Shown here: one piece after another, positions 8,312-18,040 of the stretch
How the letters are laid out: each line of letters begins with the position of its first letter
Position numbering within the stretch: position 1 is the first letter of the stretch
Assembly (NCBI GenBank): GCA_965221855.1
Contig: CBDCSV010000010.1
Span: 62,001 to 126,000 of the forward strand
Source of the DNA: JAJDXO01 sp965221855
GTDB lineage: Bacteria; Pseudomonadota; Alphaproteobacteria; Rhodospirillales; UBA2165
Length of the DNA stretch: 64,000 nucleotides
Reading direction: 5' to 3'
Program-made: the position numbers and the translations under genes
Notes under the pieces: model-generated
The model's database searches: none
Seen by the model: the letters and a program-made list of their open reading frames with translations, nothing else
Told to the model about the DNA's origin: nothing

Positions 8312-9360
8312 AGCGTTTCATATTTTGACGGAAGCGTATCCTGCGTTTTTGAAGTAGTTGGCGCATTGCTGTGGCTCGATGGTGTCGATGAGGCTCCCGA
8401 GATGGCGCCATAAGTCGTCGATCTCCCGCTTCTGGGCGTTTCTCATCCAGTGCTTGATTTGGGCAAAGGTCTGCTCGATGGGATTGAGGTCGGGGGAATA
8501 TTTGGGCAGGAGCCACAGCTTGGCTCCGGCGGCACGGATGGCGTTTCGCACGGCTTTTGACTTGTGGCTGCCGAGATTGTCCATGATGACGATGTCGCCG
8601 GGCACCAGGGTCGGCACGAGCAGCTGCTCGACGTAGGCGCGGAAGCACACGCCATTGATGGGGCCGTCGAAGACGCAGGGCGCGGTGAACCGGTCGCAGC
8701 GCAGCGCGCCGATGAAGGTCAGGGTGTGCCACCGCCCATGGGGGGCAAAGCCGCGGACCCGCTCCCCTTTCGGCCCCCAGCCGCGCAGCGGGGCCATATT
8801 GGTCCGGATCCAGGTTTCATCAATGAATACCAGCCGTTCGGGATCAAGCTTTGCCTGCCACGCCTTCCAGCGCCTGCGATGGCGGGCGATGTCCGCGCGC
8901 GCCCGTTCAACGGCGAACAGGGTTTTTTTTAAAGCGCAGCCCTTCACGGCGCAGAAACAGCCATACCGTGCTGTGGGATACCCTGACACCCCGAGCGGCC
9001 AACTCGTCTCTCAACCGATGCAGCGTCAGATGCGGCTCCTGGTCGATCCGGCCGACAATGAACTCCCGATGGGGCTCAAGAACCCGGCGGCGGTGACCGC
9101 CCATCTTGCCGGGCGCAACACTCCCCGTCCGCCGGTAGCGCTGCGACCACTTAACCACGCTCGAAACCGCAACCCCAAACCGAGCCGCTACAGCGCGGCA
9201 ACTCTCCCCCGCCAAAACCGCCAAAACAACACGCTCTCGCAAATCAATCGAATAAGGTCTCGCCATGAATGCTGGCCTCCTTGCCCAGCATCCATCTTGA
9301 ATCATGGTTCGCCCATACTTGGGAATCCCTAAAATGATTCAATCAATCTCAAATACGCTC
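8311..9360 (-). mobile_element. IS630-family element B, copy 1
   Basis: This 1050-bp element has ends GAGCGTTTCATATTTTG and GAGCGTATTTGAGATTG (read inward) and is flanked by TA at 8309-8310 and 9361-9362. It inserted at a CTAG that forms part of the TAG stop codon of the PuuD-like gene. It is identical to copy 2 at 47528-48577 except for at least one base seen (9131 versus 47757), which changes Arg to Trp in the transposase. Confidence 0.92.
8318..9266 (-). CDS. IS630-family transposase B (two frames joined at A8)
   Basis: The first frame (start ATG at 9266 after AGGAGG) encodes the helix-turn-helix region, from MARPYSIDLRERVV to about LRFKK. The second encodes the DDE catalytic domain: Asp in LVFIDETW, Asp in IVIMDNLGSHK, Glu in YSPDLNPIEQTF. 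The frames meet at a run of eight A on the coding strand (T8 at 8923-8930 on +). Joining them needs a +1 (or -2) shift. The same arrangement occurs in IS630-A, so it is probably programmed slippage rather than damage. Confidence 0.85.
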
Positions 9361-9390
9361 TAGAGGCGCCAGAGCCGATAACGCCGCCTA

Positions 9391-10443
9391 GAGAGTTTTC
9401 TGATCTGACGGAATCGTTAGGGATTCCCAAAGTCTCTGATTTCTGATTCAAGATGTGGGCTGGTGAAGGAGGCCAGCCTGCATGACGAGACCACTTTCGA
9501 ATGATCTACGACATCGGTTGGTTGCGGCGGTGGACGGCGGGATGTCGCGTCGGTCTGCGGCGAAGGTTTTTGGGGTTGCGGCCTCGACGGCGATCAAATG
9601 GGTTGATCAGTGGCGGCAGCGGGGTGATGTGCGGCCCCGGCCGCAAGGCGGGGACCGCCGCTCTCACCGCCTTGAAGCGTATGCCGAGGAGGTTCTGGCG
9701 CTTGTCACGGAGACACCGGACATCACCCTGGCCGAGATCGCAGCCTGTCTGGAGGAGGTGCACGGGCTTCGGGTTGCCCCGAGCACGGTCTGGCGGCTGC
9801 TCGACCGCCACGGCATGACCTTCAAAAAAAACCGCGCACGCCAGCGAGCAGCAACGTCCTGATGTCTTGGCGCGCCGGCAGGCCTGGGCCGAGGCGCAGC
9901 CCGGCCTGATGCCGGAGCGGCTGGTCTTCATCGACGAGACCGGCACATCGACCAAGATGGCCCGGCGCTATGGCCGCGCGCCGCGCGGGCAGCGCTGCCA
10001 AGCCGCCATCCCTCACGGCCACTGGAAGACCACCACTTTGGTCGCTGCTCTCACGCTCGACGGCATCCTCGCCCCCATGACCATCGATGGGGCGATGACC
10101 GGGGCAGCCTTCCTTGCCTATGTCGAGCAAATCCTGGTCCCAACCCTCAAACCCGGAGACATCGTCATTATGGACAATCTGCCAGCCCATAAGCCCGCCA
10201 GCGTGCGTAAGGCCATCGAAGACGCCGGCGCCGAGCTCCGCTTCCTGCCGCCCTACTCACCCGACTTCAACCCAATCGAGATGGCCTTCGCAAAGCTCAA
10301 GGCCCTCCTCAAAAAGACCGCAGCCAGAACCGTCGACGACCTCTACGACGCCATCGCAACCGCCATCGACACAGTCACCCAATCCGAGTGCCAAAACTAC
10401 TTCACTGCCGCAGGCTATGACCGGGTGTGATCAGAAAATGCTC
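9391..10443 (+). mobile_element. IS630-family element A, copy 1
   Basis: This 1053-bp element has ends GAGAGTTTTCTGATC and GAGCATTTTCTGATC (read inward) and TA duplications at 9389-9390 and 10444-10445. It inserted at the CTAG forming the TAG stop of the leftward TPP-enzyme gene, only 28 bp from the IS630-B insertion. A second full copy is at 46473-47525 and a broken one at 1-340. Confidence 0.93.
9482..10430 (+). CDS. IS630-family transposase A (two frames joined at A8)
   Basis: The ATG at 9482 follows a GGAGG ribosome site. Frame one (to 9862) carries the DNA-binding HTH region. Frame two carries the DDE domain: Asp in LVFIDETGTS, Asp in IVIMDNLPAHK, Glu in DFNPIEMAF. The frames overlap at TTC plus eight A (9824-9831), and a +1 shift there gives a continuous family-like protein reading TFKKTAHASEQQRPD. 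It differs from transposase B in sequence but has the same frameshift design. Confidence 0.88.
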
Positions 10444-12158
10444 TAGTAATCCGCGCCGCAGATCACGTTGAGCACGGCGGGCTTCCGGTCCACCGTCACC
10501 GCCTTGATGGCCCGGTCCAGCGCGCGCGCCAATTCAGCCGGATCGTCGACCCGCTCGCCAAAGCCGTCCATCATGTCGGCCACCATCTCGAACTTGGGCG
10601 ACGGCTCCAGGGTGGACATGGCCATGCGGTTGGATTGGACCGCCTTGCCCTGGGGATACATGGACATGGTCGCCCGCTGAACGGCGAACCACCGCGAGTT
10701 GTTGAGCACGATGGAGAGGATCGGCTTGTCGTAGGCGGCGCACACCTGGGTCGCCGGAACCGGGTTGGAGAACATGTACGATCCGTCACCCGTCGCGGAG
10801 ACGCAAAGCCGGCCGTTGACGCCAAAACGCGCACCGATCGTCGCGCCGGTTCCCCAGCCCAGGCCGCCGGCGAGCGGCGTCCCGAAATGGGTGCGCGGTT
10901 TGGTGTTGCGCATGAACGGCAGCTGCAGGCCGTAGTCGTTGAAGACCATCGCTTCGCCGCCCGTCGCCTGATCCAGGCAATGGGATACCCAGGCGGGGTG
11001 AATGGGCACGTCGGCCTTCGCCTTCCGGAGAGCGCCGTTCATCCGCTCGGCGCGGGATTTCTGAATTTCCCTTATCCGCTTCCGCCGGGCGCCGGCGCGT
11101 TTCTTCACGCCGTTTCTTCGCGCACCCAAGGCGTCGCCCAGCATGGGCAACGCCGACTCCAGGGTGCTCGTAATGGCGAGCTCGCGCGGGAAGCCGCGGA
11201 TGGGGTAATTCTCGAACAAGGGATCGGCGCCGATCTGAATAATCCGGCAATCCTCGGCCGGCGGCGACTGCATCTGTTTGGTGAACGGCGCGTCCGTATC
11301 GAGGGTCACGATGACATCGGCCTCGCTGACGTGGGGTTTGGCATCGAACCCCAGGTTCATCGGATGGTCGCCCGCGAGCCCATTGGTGCAAGGCCGGTAT
11401 TCGAGGACGGGAATGGCGTAGGCGGACGCCAAGGCGTCCAGCGCGGCCGCGCTCTCGGCGCTGCGGCCGGCATTGCGCGAAACGATCAGCGGATTTTCGG
11501 CCCTGGAGAGAATGTCCGCCGCCTCGTCGATGGCGTTGGCGTCGGCGGCCGCCGGGACAGCGGGCCGGCGCAGGCTTCCGTCGCCGATTTCGGGCAACTC
11601 TACCTCCATGCCCAGCACTTCCCGCGGCAGCGAAAGATAGACCGGCCCGCTGGGCTCGCTCCGCGCCAGTTCCAGCGCCCGGTCGACCACCGAGGCGACC
11701 TGCGCCCCGTTGCGGAGTTCGTAGTCCCATTTGACCAGTTCGCGCAGCATGCCCGCCTGGTCGAACATCTCCTGGGCCCAGTGAATGCCGGCATTTCGCG
11801 AGCCGTGAAGTTCAAACTCGGTGAGCGGGGTCCGGCCGGCGGTGAACAGGATCGGAACACGGTCCCGGCTGGCGTTATAGAGCCCACAGATCGCATTCGC
11901 GGTGCCCACCGTCACGTGCACCATGACCGCGGCCACCTTCCCGGTGGCGAGGTAGTAGCCATGGGCCATGGAAATGGCGACGTTCTCATGGGGAACGGTA
12001 ATCGGCTCGGGCAGCTTGGACTGGTCCTTGACCGCCGCGTAAGCCTCGATGATCGGGGCGAAGTCGGTGCCCGCGTTGGCGAAGATGTAATCCACGCCCC
12101 GGCTCTTCAGCAGCCGGAGATATACCTCGGCGACAGTGACCTTCCTTGATTTCGGCAC
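10443..12158 (-). CDS. thiamine pyrophosphate-requiring enzyme (acetolactate synthase/decarboxylase family)
   Basis: This 571-residue protein has the three-domain POX/ALS/BFD architecture. The N-terminal PYR domain has the catalytic Glu in VPHENVAIS. The C-terminal PP domain has the Mg/TPP motif GDGSYMFSNP ending at LNN. Sequence does not fix the substrate; a 2-oxo acid decarboxylase or carboligase is likely. The start is GTG with GGGGAGA upstream. It is the last gene of a leftward set with an RraA-type aldolase and two amidohydrolase-fold enzymes, which suggests aromatic or keto-acid catabolism. The last base of its TAG stop is supplied by IS630-A. Confidence 0.8.
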   Translation of the reverse strand: MPKSRKVTVAEVYLRLLKSRGVDYIFANAGTDFAPIIEAYAAVKDQSKLPEPITVPHENVAISMAHGYYLATGKVAAVMVHVTVGTANAICGLYNASRDRVPILFTAGRTPLTEFELHGSRNAGIHWAQEMFDQAGMLRELVKWDYELRNGAQVASVVDRALELARSEPSGPVYLSLPREVLGMEVELPEIGDGSLRRPAVPAAADANAIDEAADILSRAENPLIVSRNAGRSAESAAALDALASAYAIPVLEYRPCTNGLAGDHPMNLGFDAKPHVSEADVIVTLDTDAPFTKQMQSPPAEDCRIIQIGADPLFENYPIRGFPRELAITSTLESALPMLGDALGARRNGVKKRAGARRKRIREIQKSRAERMNGALRKAKADVPIHPAWVSHCLDQATGGEAMVFNDYGLQLPFMRNTKPRTHFGTPLAGGLGWGTGATIGARFGVNGRLCVSATGDGSYMFSNPVPATQVCAAYDKPILSIVLNNSRWFAVQRATMSMYPQGKAVQSNRMAMSTLEPSPKFEMVADMMDGFGERVDDPAELARALDRAIKAVTVDRKPAVLNVICGADY

Positions 12159-12285
12159 GATAATTCTCCCCTTTCGGCGAACTCCGCCGTTCGATTGTTC
12201 TTGGCGGCCCGGCCCTCACTATATCAGCCGCCGGGAACTGGCAAATCCGGTCAAACACCGTGTCCCGCAACCGGACAGGCGGGCG

Positions 12286-12942
12286 TCATTTCGAGATCAA
12301 CATGCTCTCGTAATTGCCGCCCATGACCTCGCTCACCGGCTGGCCGGCCTCGACGGCCCGGGCCATGTCGGCTTCCTTGGCGGCTATTTCCTCGGCCTTT
12401 CGGACCACCTCTTCGGCCCGGTCCCGGGGCACGAAGACAACCCCCGATCCGTCGGCCAGAACCAGATCGCCGGGCCGGACGTTCACGTCACCGACGGTAA
12501 TCGGGACGTCCCATTCCAGTTCGGCAATCCGCCCGCGGGCGGTGAACGAGGTCGCCTGCCGGGCAAACACCGGATAGCCGACCTCCCGGCTCTCATCCAT
12601 ATCCCGTGCCGGCCCGTCGACGATGGTCCCGGACAACCCCTTGGCGGCCGCGGCCCGGGAGAGGATACCCCCCCAGCCCGCGGCGATCTCGGTCGCGTGG
12701 TTTTCGATCACCACCACATCGCCGGGGGCGGCGGCATCGACCGCCGCGGTACAGAGGTGGCGTTTCGGGATATCCGGGCTCGGCGGTCCCAGCCGAACGG
12801 TTTGCACCTTCCCGCCGAAACGCTTGGTCACCGAATGGGCATCGAGCCCGATCACCGTTCCCGGCACCCCAAGCGCATCGCAGGCATCGGAAAGCGCACA
12901 GGTATCGACGGCTCGAAGTCTATCAGCAAGGCTGTCGCTCAT
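12286..12942 (-). CDS. RraA-family class II aldolase (HMG/CHA aldolase, LigK/GalC-like)
   Basis: This 218-residue RraA-fold protein has the conserved GGILSRAAAAKGLSGTIVDG stretch followed by an Arg-Asp pair (ARDMD), the substrate and metal site of pyruvate-type 4-hydroxy-2-oxoacid aldolases. Family members split 4-carboxy-4-hydroxy-2-oxoadipate to pyruvate and oxaloacetate at the end of gallate and protocatechuate 4,5-cleavage. The ATG at 12942 has GAGGTC upstream and the gap to the upstream amidohydrolase is 11 bp. LigJ-like and other meta-cleavage genes in the window support the LigK/GalC role, but an RraA-like regulator or another aldolase cannot be excluded. Confidence 0.7.
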   Translation of the reverse strand: MSDSLADRLRAVDTCALSDACDALGVPGTVIGLDAHSVTKRFGGKVQTVRLGPPSPDIPKRHLCTAAVDAAAPGDVVVIENHATEIAAGWGGILSRAAAAKGLSGTIVDGPARDMDESREVGYPVFARQATSFTARGRIAELEWDVPITVGDVNVRPGDLVLADGSGVVFVPRDRAEEVVRKAEEIAAKEADMARAVEAGQPVSEVMGGNYESMLISK

Positions 12943-12953
12943 GGCGCTGACCT

Positions 12954-13931
12954 CTAAAGATTGAAGATGCGTTCCGCGTTCTTCGATTTGACGGCGTCGT
13001 GGGCGTCCGCCGGCAGGCTCTCGATGCGCGCCAGGCAGCCCTTCATGTCGCCCACGTTGTGCGGATAGTCGGACCCGTAGAGAATCCGGTCCTTGCCGGC
13101 CACCTTGTGGCACAGGTCCAGCCCGTCGCCGGTATAGGAAATCGAATCGAAATAGAGCTGTTCGAAATACTCGCTTGGATGCCGGTCGATTTTCTCGCGC
13201 GCCGGCGGCATGTTGTCCCAGGCGGTGTCCAGGCGGCCCATCAGGTAGGGCAACGCGCCCCCCGCGTGACAGACGATGATCTTGAGCTTCCGGTGGATAT
13301 CGAAGAAGCCGTCGAAGATCATCCGCGAGATGGCAAGGGTGGTGTCGAACATGAACCCGACCGAGAACACCAGATTGAACCGCTGCATGTCCATTTCCCC
13401 GACGCCGGGCGGCGCGCCGGGATGGACGAGCACGGGCAGCGCCTTGTCATCGATCGCCTTCCAGACGGGGGCGTAAAGGGGATCCGTCAAGGACGTGCCG
13501 GCGACGCTCGCGGAAACGAACACGCCGACCGCCCCCAGCTCGAGCGCGCGCTCGAGCTCGGTCACCGCCGCATCCGGATACTGCCAGGGCAGCGTGGCAA
13601 AGAAGCGGATGCGGTCGGGCCAGCGTTTCTGCTGGGCCGCCATATCGTCGTTCATCATCCGCGCGGTCCCGGTGCTGATCTCCTCGCCGCCCCAGTAGCA
13701 GCTCGGACAGGTCAGGGACACGATGGCGACATCGACGCCGCATTCGTCCATGTCCTTGATCCGCTGCTCATAATCGAACATGGGGTCCATGAGGGTCATG
13801 AACGGCGCGCCCGCCTCATGAATGACACGCTGCCCCATCAGTTCCTTGACCGTGAAGCCGCCGCCGTACGCCAAAATACGGTCGAGCCACTCGTCGTTGA
13901 GCATATGGGTATGGACGTCGATGACGGTCAT
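12954..13931 (-). CDS. amidohydrolase-2 family protein (ACMSD/LigW-like)
   Basis: The product is 325 residues, a TIM-barrel metal enzyme. It starts with the HxH metal motif VIDVHTHML, has a later His in IIVCHAGGALPY and the catalytic Asp in ILYGSDYPHN. This pattern is typical of decarboxylases such as aminocarboxymuconate-semialdehyde decarboxylase and of related hydrolases. The ATG at 13931 follows AGAGGC. It sits between the LigJ-like and RraA-like genes in the same leftward operon, so it probably acts on an aromatic acid or its ring-cleavage product; the exact substrate is unknown. Confidence 0.75.
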   Translation of the reverse strand: MTVIDVHTHMLNDEWLDRILAYGGGFTVKELMGQRVIHEAGAPFMTLMDPMFDYEQRIKDMDECGVDVAIVSLTCPSCYWGGEEISTGTARMMNDDMAAQQKRWPDRIRFFATLPWQYPDAAVTELERALELGAVGVFVSASVAGTSLTDPLYAPVWKAIDDKALPVLVHPGAPPGVGEMDMQRFNLVFSVGFMFDTTLAISRMIFDGFFDIHRKLKIIVCHAGGALPYLMGRLDTAWDNMPPAREKIDRHPSEYFEQLYFDSISYTGDGLDLCHKVAGKDRILYGSDYPHNVGDMKGCLARIESLPADAHDAVKSKNAERIFNL

Positions 13932-13962
13932 CTGGCGCCTCTCTCGATTCGCGGCCGGCCGG

Positions 13963-14985
13963 TCAGTTGATGTCGAGCTTGAACAGGTCGATGGCGTTCC
14001 GGCTGAGGATCTTGTTCTTGTCCTCGTCCGAGATGAAGTCGATGGCCTGCACCGAGGGCGCGACATCGTCCAGCAGCTTTCCGGTCACCGGGTGCTTCTG
14101 CGAGCCGACTCCCGGGCATTCGGCGCCGAACAGGCAATTTTCCGGGCCAACGGTCTTGACCAGCAATTCGACCGCATCCTGGGTATAGAGCACCGTGTCG
14201 TAATAGAGCTTCTTCATGCGCTCGGAAAACAGCTTCGCCGGGTCTCCGCCGGCGCGGCGGACCGAACCCGCCTCGAAGCGGCCGAGCTGATAGGGGATGG
14301 CGCCGCCGCCGTGGGAGACCAGAATCTTCAGGTCCGGGAAGTCATCGAAAACCTGGGAGTTCACCAGCCCGAATACGGCCGTGGTCTCCTCGTTGATGAA
14401 GTGGAGGGTATAGGGCTCCCGCTCGGCCCGCGAGCCGGTGCCGTGAATGTGGGCGACGACATCGAGCTCACAGAGTTTCTCGTACAGCGGATACCAATAC
14501 CGGTCGCCCATGGGCGGCGGCTGGACGCCCGAGTTCTCGAAGGGATCGGGATTCAGAAGACAGCCCTTGAAACCGAGTTCGTTTACGCAGCGCTCCAGCT
14601 CGGCGATGGCCATATCGAGGGGCTCGCCGGCACATTGCGGCAGCCCCGCGATGCCAAAAAACCGGTCGGGATAAATCTGGGTCTCCCGATGGATGATGTT
14701 GTTCACCTCTTCGTGGAACCACTGCACGATGCGCACCGGCTTCTCGGAATGCATCAATTGGAACGGCCTCGGGCTGACCATCTGGCGGTCGGTCTTCACA
14801 TGGTCGATATAGTCCATGTGCGAGAAGAGGCCGATCTCGGCATGCTCTTCGACCGCATGGCGAATTTGGTCGTCGGTAACCTTGACGCCGCCCCGCCCAT
14901 GGGTCCCGCGGGACGCGATTTGCGACGCCTTGAAAGCCCAGAGCTCCGCCGGGGCGCTGACGTGTGCATGACAATCAATGATCAC
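13963..14985 (-). CDS. LigJ-like amidohydrolase (4-oxalomesaconate hydratase family)
   Basis: This 340-residue protein has the HxH motif IIDCHAHVSA, then ELERCVNELGFKGCLLNPDP, ILVSHGGGAIPYQLGRF and LFGAECPGVGS. This order resembles LigJ/GalB-type zinc hydratases that add water to 4-oxalomesaconate in gallate and protocatechuate meta-cleavage. The start is GTG at 14985 after GGGAGGA. It is the first gene of the leftward operon, 31 bp from the next gene. The RraA-type aldolase two genes downstream would use its product. A decarboxylase role is the main alternative. Confidence 0.7.
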   Translation of the reverse strand: MIIDCHAHVSAPAELWAFKASQIASRGTHGRGGVKVTDDQIRHAVEEHAEIGLFSHMDYIDHVKTDRQMVSPRPFQLMHSEKPVRIVQWFHEEVNNIIHRETQIYPDRFFGIAGLPQCAGEPLDMAIAELERCVNELGFKGCLLNPDPFENSGVQPPPMGDRYWYPLYEKLCELDVVAHIHGTGSRAEREPYTLHFINEETTAVFGLVNSQVFDDFPDLKILVSHGGGAIPYQLGRFEAGSVRRAGGDPAKLFSERMKKLYYDTVLYTQDAVELLVKTVGPENCLFGAECPGVGSQKHPVTGKLLDDVAPSVQAIDFISDEDKNKILSRNAIDLFKLDIN

Positions 14986-15055
14986 TGCCGTTCCTCCCGT
15001 TGCGCCGCGTTTGCGGCAATTTTATTGATTGATATCAGATGGTTACGCCTAAAGA

Positions 15056-15064
15056 TGGTATAAT
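15056..15064 (+). promoter_or_regulatory. possible extended -10 promoter
   Basis: TGGTATAAT lies in a locally AT-rich stretch of the divergent gap between the LigJ-like operon and the arylsulfotransferase-like genes. It would give a leader of about 165 bases to the gene at 15234. No good -35 box is visible at normal spacing, but the TG extension can compensate. Confidence 0.35.
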
Positions 15065-15233
15065 TACATGCGTAGTCTCGCCGGTTATCTCCCAACCGTC
15101 AAGAAACATGGCCTTGCGCCGTTCCGGACACTTGGAGAATTCGGACACCGTCCTTTCAGTGGTTGAGGGCCGCTAGTCGATCTGCCAAAACTCCCTGCAA
15201 CAAAAGCCATCCGATCAGCAGGGACCTGAATTC

Positions 15234-16301
15234 ATGCCCATCAAACCGCCGTCCGGCGTCTCGATCCACAACAAGTCCAAGGCACAGAAGGGCTTCACGC
15301 TTTTTGCGCCGATCAGGAAACCCACGGCCTACCTGATCGACATGCAGGGCAACCCGGTCCACCGCTGGAAGCTCGGGCGCGGCGGCATCAACCACGCCAT
15401 GCTGCTCGACAACGGGAACCTGTTCATCGCCCAACACGGCGACGGCGGTCCGCCGCTCATCGCCGGCAAGGGCGGCCTGCTTCGCGAATATGACTGGGAC
15501 GGAAAGGTCGTCTGGGAGCACTACGACGAGATGCAGCACCATGATGCGCGGCGGCTGAAGAACGGCAACGCCATCTACATTGCCTGGGAACCGCTGCCGA
15601 AGAAGCTGCATCGCCGGGTCAAGGGCGGCCTGCCCGGCAGCGAGGCCCCGGACGGTCATATATACGGCGACGTCATTCGCGAGGTGAACCCGTCCGGCGA
15701 CATCGTCTGGGAGTGGCGCTCCAGCGAGCTCGAGATCGAGGACTATCCAATCGTTCCGCTTTGGAATCGCGAGGAGTTCGCCCATGCCAATACGGTCGCG
15801 CCGATGCCCAACGGTGATCTTCTCCTGAGCTTCCGGGTGATCAACACCATCATGATCATCGACAAGAAGACCCGGAAGGTGAAGTGGGAGATGCGGGACG
15901 AACGGTTCGGCGGCCAGCACGACTGCCATATGCTTCCCAACCGAAAAATTCTGGTCTTCGCGAACGGGCAGCTCACCGGCTGGGAGCATCCCCATTCGCG
16001 GATCGTGGAAATCGATCCCAAAACCAAAAAGTGGGGCTGGCAGTACCGTGCCGAACGGGGCCTCGACTTCTTCAGTCCGCATATTTCCGGCGCGCAGCGC
16101 CTGCCGAACGGCAACACGCTGATTTGCGAAGGCGGATACGGCCGCCTGTTCGAGGTGACCCGCGAGGGAAAAATCGTCTGGCAGTTCGTCAATCCCCATC
16201 ACTCGCCTCACCCGGTGCTCGGCGAGCACAACTGGGTGTTCCGGGCCTATCGCTATACCGCCGACAGCAAACAGATCCGCCGCCGCGCCAAACAGTCATA
16301 G
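15234..16301 (+). CDS. arylsulfotransferase-family beta-propeller protein, paralogue 1
   Basis: This 355-residue protein has repeated blades with Asp-Gly and Asn-Gly turns (LLDNGNLFIA, LPNGNTLICEGG, REYDWDGKVVWE). It belongs to the arylsulfotransferase (ASST)-like family. The HH in MQHHDAR and the HD in GGQHDCHML are candidate active-site histidines. There is no signal peptide, unlike classical periplasmic ASST. It is followed 22 bp later by a close paralogue, so this is a tandem duplication. The sulfated or phenolic substrate is unknown. Confidence 0.7.
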   Translation: MPIKPPSGVSIHNKSKAQKGFTLFAPIRKPTAYLIDMQGNPVHRWKLGRGGINHAMLLDNGNLFIAQHGDGGPPLIAGKGGLLREYDWDGKVVWEHYDEMQHHDARRLKNGNAIYIAWEPLPKKLHRRVKGGLPGSEAPDGHIYGDVIREVNPSGDIVWEWRSSELEIEDYPIVPLWNREEFAHANTVAPMPNGDLLLSFRVINTIMIIDKKTRKVKWEMRDERFGGQHDCHMLPNRKILVFANGQLTGWEHPHSRIVEIDPKTKKWGWQYRAERGLDFFSPHISGAQRLPNGNTLICEGGYGRLFEVTREGKIVWQFVNPHHSPHPVLGEHNWVFRAYRYTADSKQIRRRAKQS

Positions 16302-16323
16302 CCACAGACAGGAAATCCCAACC

Positions 16324-17391
16324 ATGCCCGTCAAACCCGAACCCGGTGTCTCCGTTTGGAAGAAGAGCAAAGCCCAGCGCGGCTTCACCCTGGTCACGCC
16401 GATCACCGCCCCCTATACCCGATTGGTCGACATGGAAGGCAACGTGGTCCACGAGTGGCAGCTCAAATCGCGGGACGCCAATTACGGCCGCCTGCTGCCC
16501 AACGGCAATTTGTTCTCCAACGAGCGCGAAATGTCTCTCGGCCCGGAACTGTGGGCGGGCAAGGGCGGCGCCATGCGCGAATACGATTGGGACGGCAATC
16601 TGGTCTGGGAGCATGTCGATGAGATGCAGCATCACGACGCCCGGATGCTGCCCAACGGCCACTGCATCTACATTGCCTGGAAGAAGCTGTCCAACAAGCA
16701 GGCCAAGAAGGTCAGAGGCGGCCTGCCGGGCACGGAAATGCCGGACGGCTCGATCCTCGGCGATGTGGTGCGCGAAGTCGACCGCAAGGGCAAGGTGGTC
16801 TGGGAATGGTTCGTCGGCGACCTGAAATTTAAGGATCACCCCATTGGACCGTTCGCGCCCCGGCACGAATGGGCCCATGCCAACACCGTCGCGCCGATGA
16901 ACAACGGCGACATCCTCGTGAGCTTCCGGGTCACCAATACCATCATCTGCATCGGCAAGAAGTCCGGGAAGGTGAAGTGGTTCATCCGGGACGACCAGTG
17001 GGGCGGACAGCACGACTGCCATCAGCTGGAGAACGGCAACATCCTGATGTTCGCCAACGGCAATTTCGCCCCGGGGCGCCACCCCTATTCCAGGGTGGTG
17101 GAGTTCAAGCCGAAGTCGGGGAAACCGGTCTGGGAATACAAGGACGAGACCGCGCTCAACTTCCTGAGCCCGCACATCTCCGGCTGCCAGCGGTTGTCCA
17201 ACGGCAATACGCTGGTCTGCGAGGGCGGCTATGGGCGGCTCTTCGAGGTGACGCCGGAGGGGGAACTGGTCTGGCAATATGTGTGCGACTACGAAGGCGC
17301 GCACCCGGCCGCCGGCAAAATGAACTGGATTTTCCGCACCTATCGCTACACGGCGTCTTCGCCGGAGATCCGGCGGCGGCTGAAACTTTAG
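16324..17391 (+). CDS. arylsulfotransferase-family beta-propeller protein, paralogue 2
   Basis: This 355-residue protein has the same length and blade order as its upstream neighbour, with strongly similar motifs (REYDWDGNLVWE, MQHHDAR, GGQHDCHQL, CEGGYGRLFEVT). By eye well over half of the residues match. CAGGAAAT precedes the ATG. It ends 4 bp from the stop of the convergent NTF2-like gene. Retention of two full copies suggests two substrates or a heteromer; this is inference. Confidence 0.7.
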   Translation: MPVKPEPGVSVWKKSKAQRGFTLVTPITAPYTRLVDMEGNVVHEWQLKSRDANYGRLLPNGNLFSNEREMSLGPELWAGKGGAMREYDWDGNLVWEHVDEMQHHDARMLPNGHCIYIAWKKLSNKQAKKVRGGLPGTEMPDGSILGDVVREVDRKGKVVWEWFVGDLKFKDHPIGPFAPRHEWAHANTVAPMNNGDILVSFRVTNTIICIGKKSGKVKWFIRDDQWGGQHDCHQLENGNILMFANGNFAPGRHPYSRVVEFKPKSGKPVWEYKDETALNFLSPHISGCQRLSNGNTLVCEGGYGRLFEVTPEGELVWQYVCDYEGAHPAAGKMNWIFRTYRYTASSPEIRRRLKL

Positions 17392-17395
17392 CCGT

Positions 17396-17838
17396 TTACG
17401 CCGCCGGGCGCTTGCGCAGCATCACCGGGCGCCCGGCCTTGCCGGCGATTTTCCAGCCGCTATCGGTGCGCACCAGTTTTTCCTGGTAGAGGAAGATGAC
17501 GCCGGGCCCCTCCAAGGGCGCCGGGCCGTCCAGCTTTTCTTCGCCGATATGCCGGTAGATGGTTACGTATTCGGCGCTCTCGGCGTTGTCCTCGTCGAGC
17601 ACGCGGATATCCAAATTCGTGACGCAGTGCCGGATGACCATGCCCTCCTCGCGGTCCTGCATTGCCGCCATGATGGCATCCCGCCCCTCCAGCATCTCGC
17701 CCTGGCGCTTCCAGGTGCCGTTCTCGGCGAAGAGATCAACCAACTCGTCGTAACGGCCTGCATCAAGGCTATTGTAGAAGCGCGTGACGACCTGCGCGCA
17801 ATCCCACTCGATTTGGCGTTCCTTCTCTCTTTCCATCG
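17396..17838 (-). CDS. NTF2-like (SnoaL-type) small protein
   Basis: This 147-residue cone-shaped alpha+beta protein has the family pattern of an N-terminal helix (VVTRFYNSLDAGRYDELVDL), then FAENGTWKRQG, and C-terminal strands ending GWKIAGKAGRP. Members include dehydratases, isomerases and ring-hydroxylating dioxygenase beta-like proteins; the active residues cannot be assigned here. The ATG at 17838 is preferred over longer in-frame starts because the NTF2 fold begins right after it. Confidence 0.75.
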
Positions 17839-18040
17839 GCCTTGTCCCCTGGTTAACCGGTGCGCTCACCGTACAGTTTTTCAAATATCCCATCGATACC
17901 AATTTTAGCCATTGAAAATGCGCGCGGGGTCCGGTTGACTATTTTCACAGGGAACGGGCTCGTGCCGCGCAGTGATTTCGGGAACAATCGGAACCGGCGC
18001 GGCTTTCAATGGGCCGGACATTTGGCATGGGAGGCATCCC

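Noticed and set aside
9824..9831. Sequencing error as the cause of the split IS630 frames
   Set aside because: The same shift at A8 occurs in both copies of two different elements.
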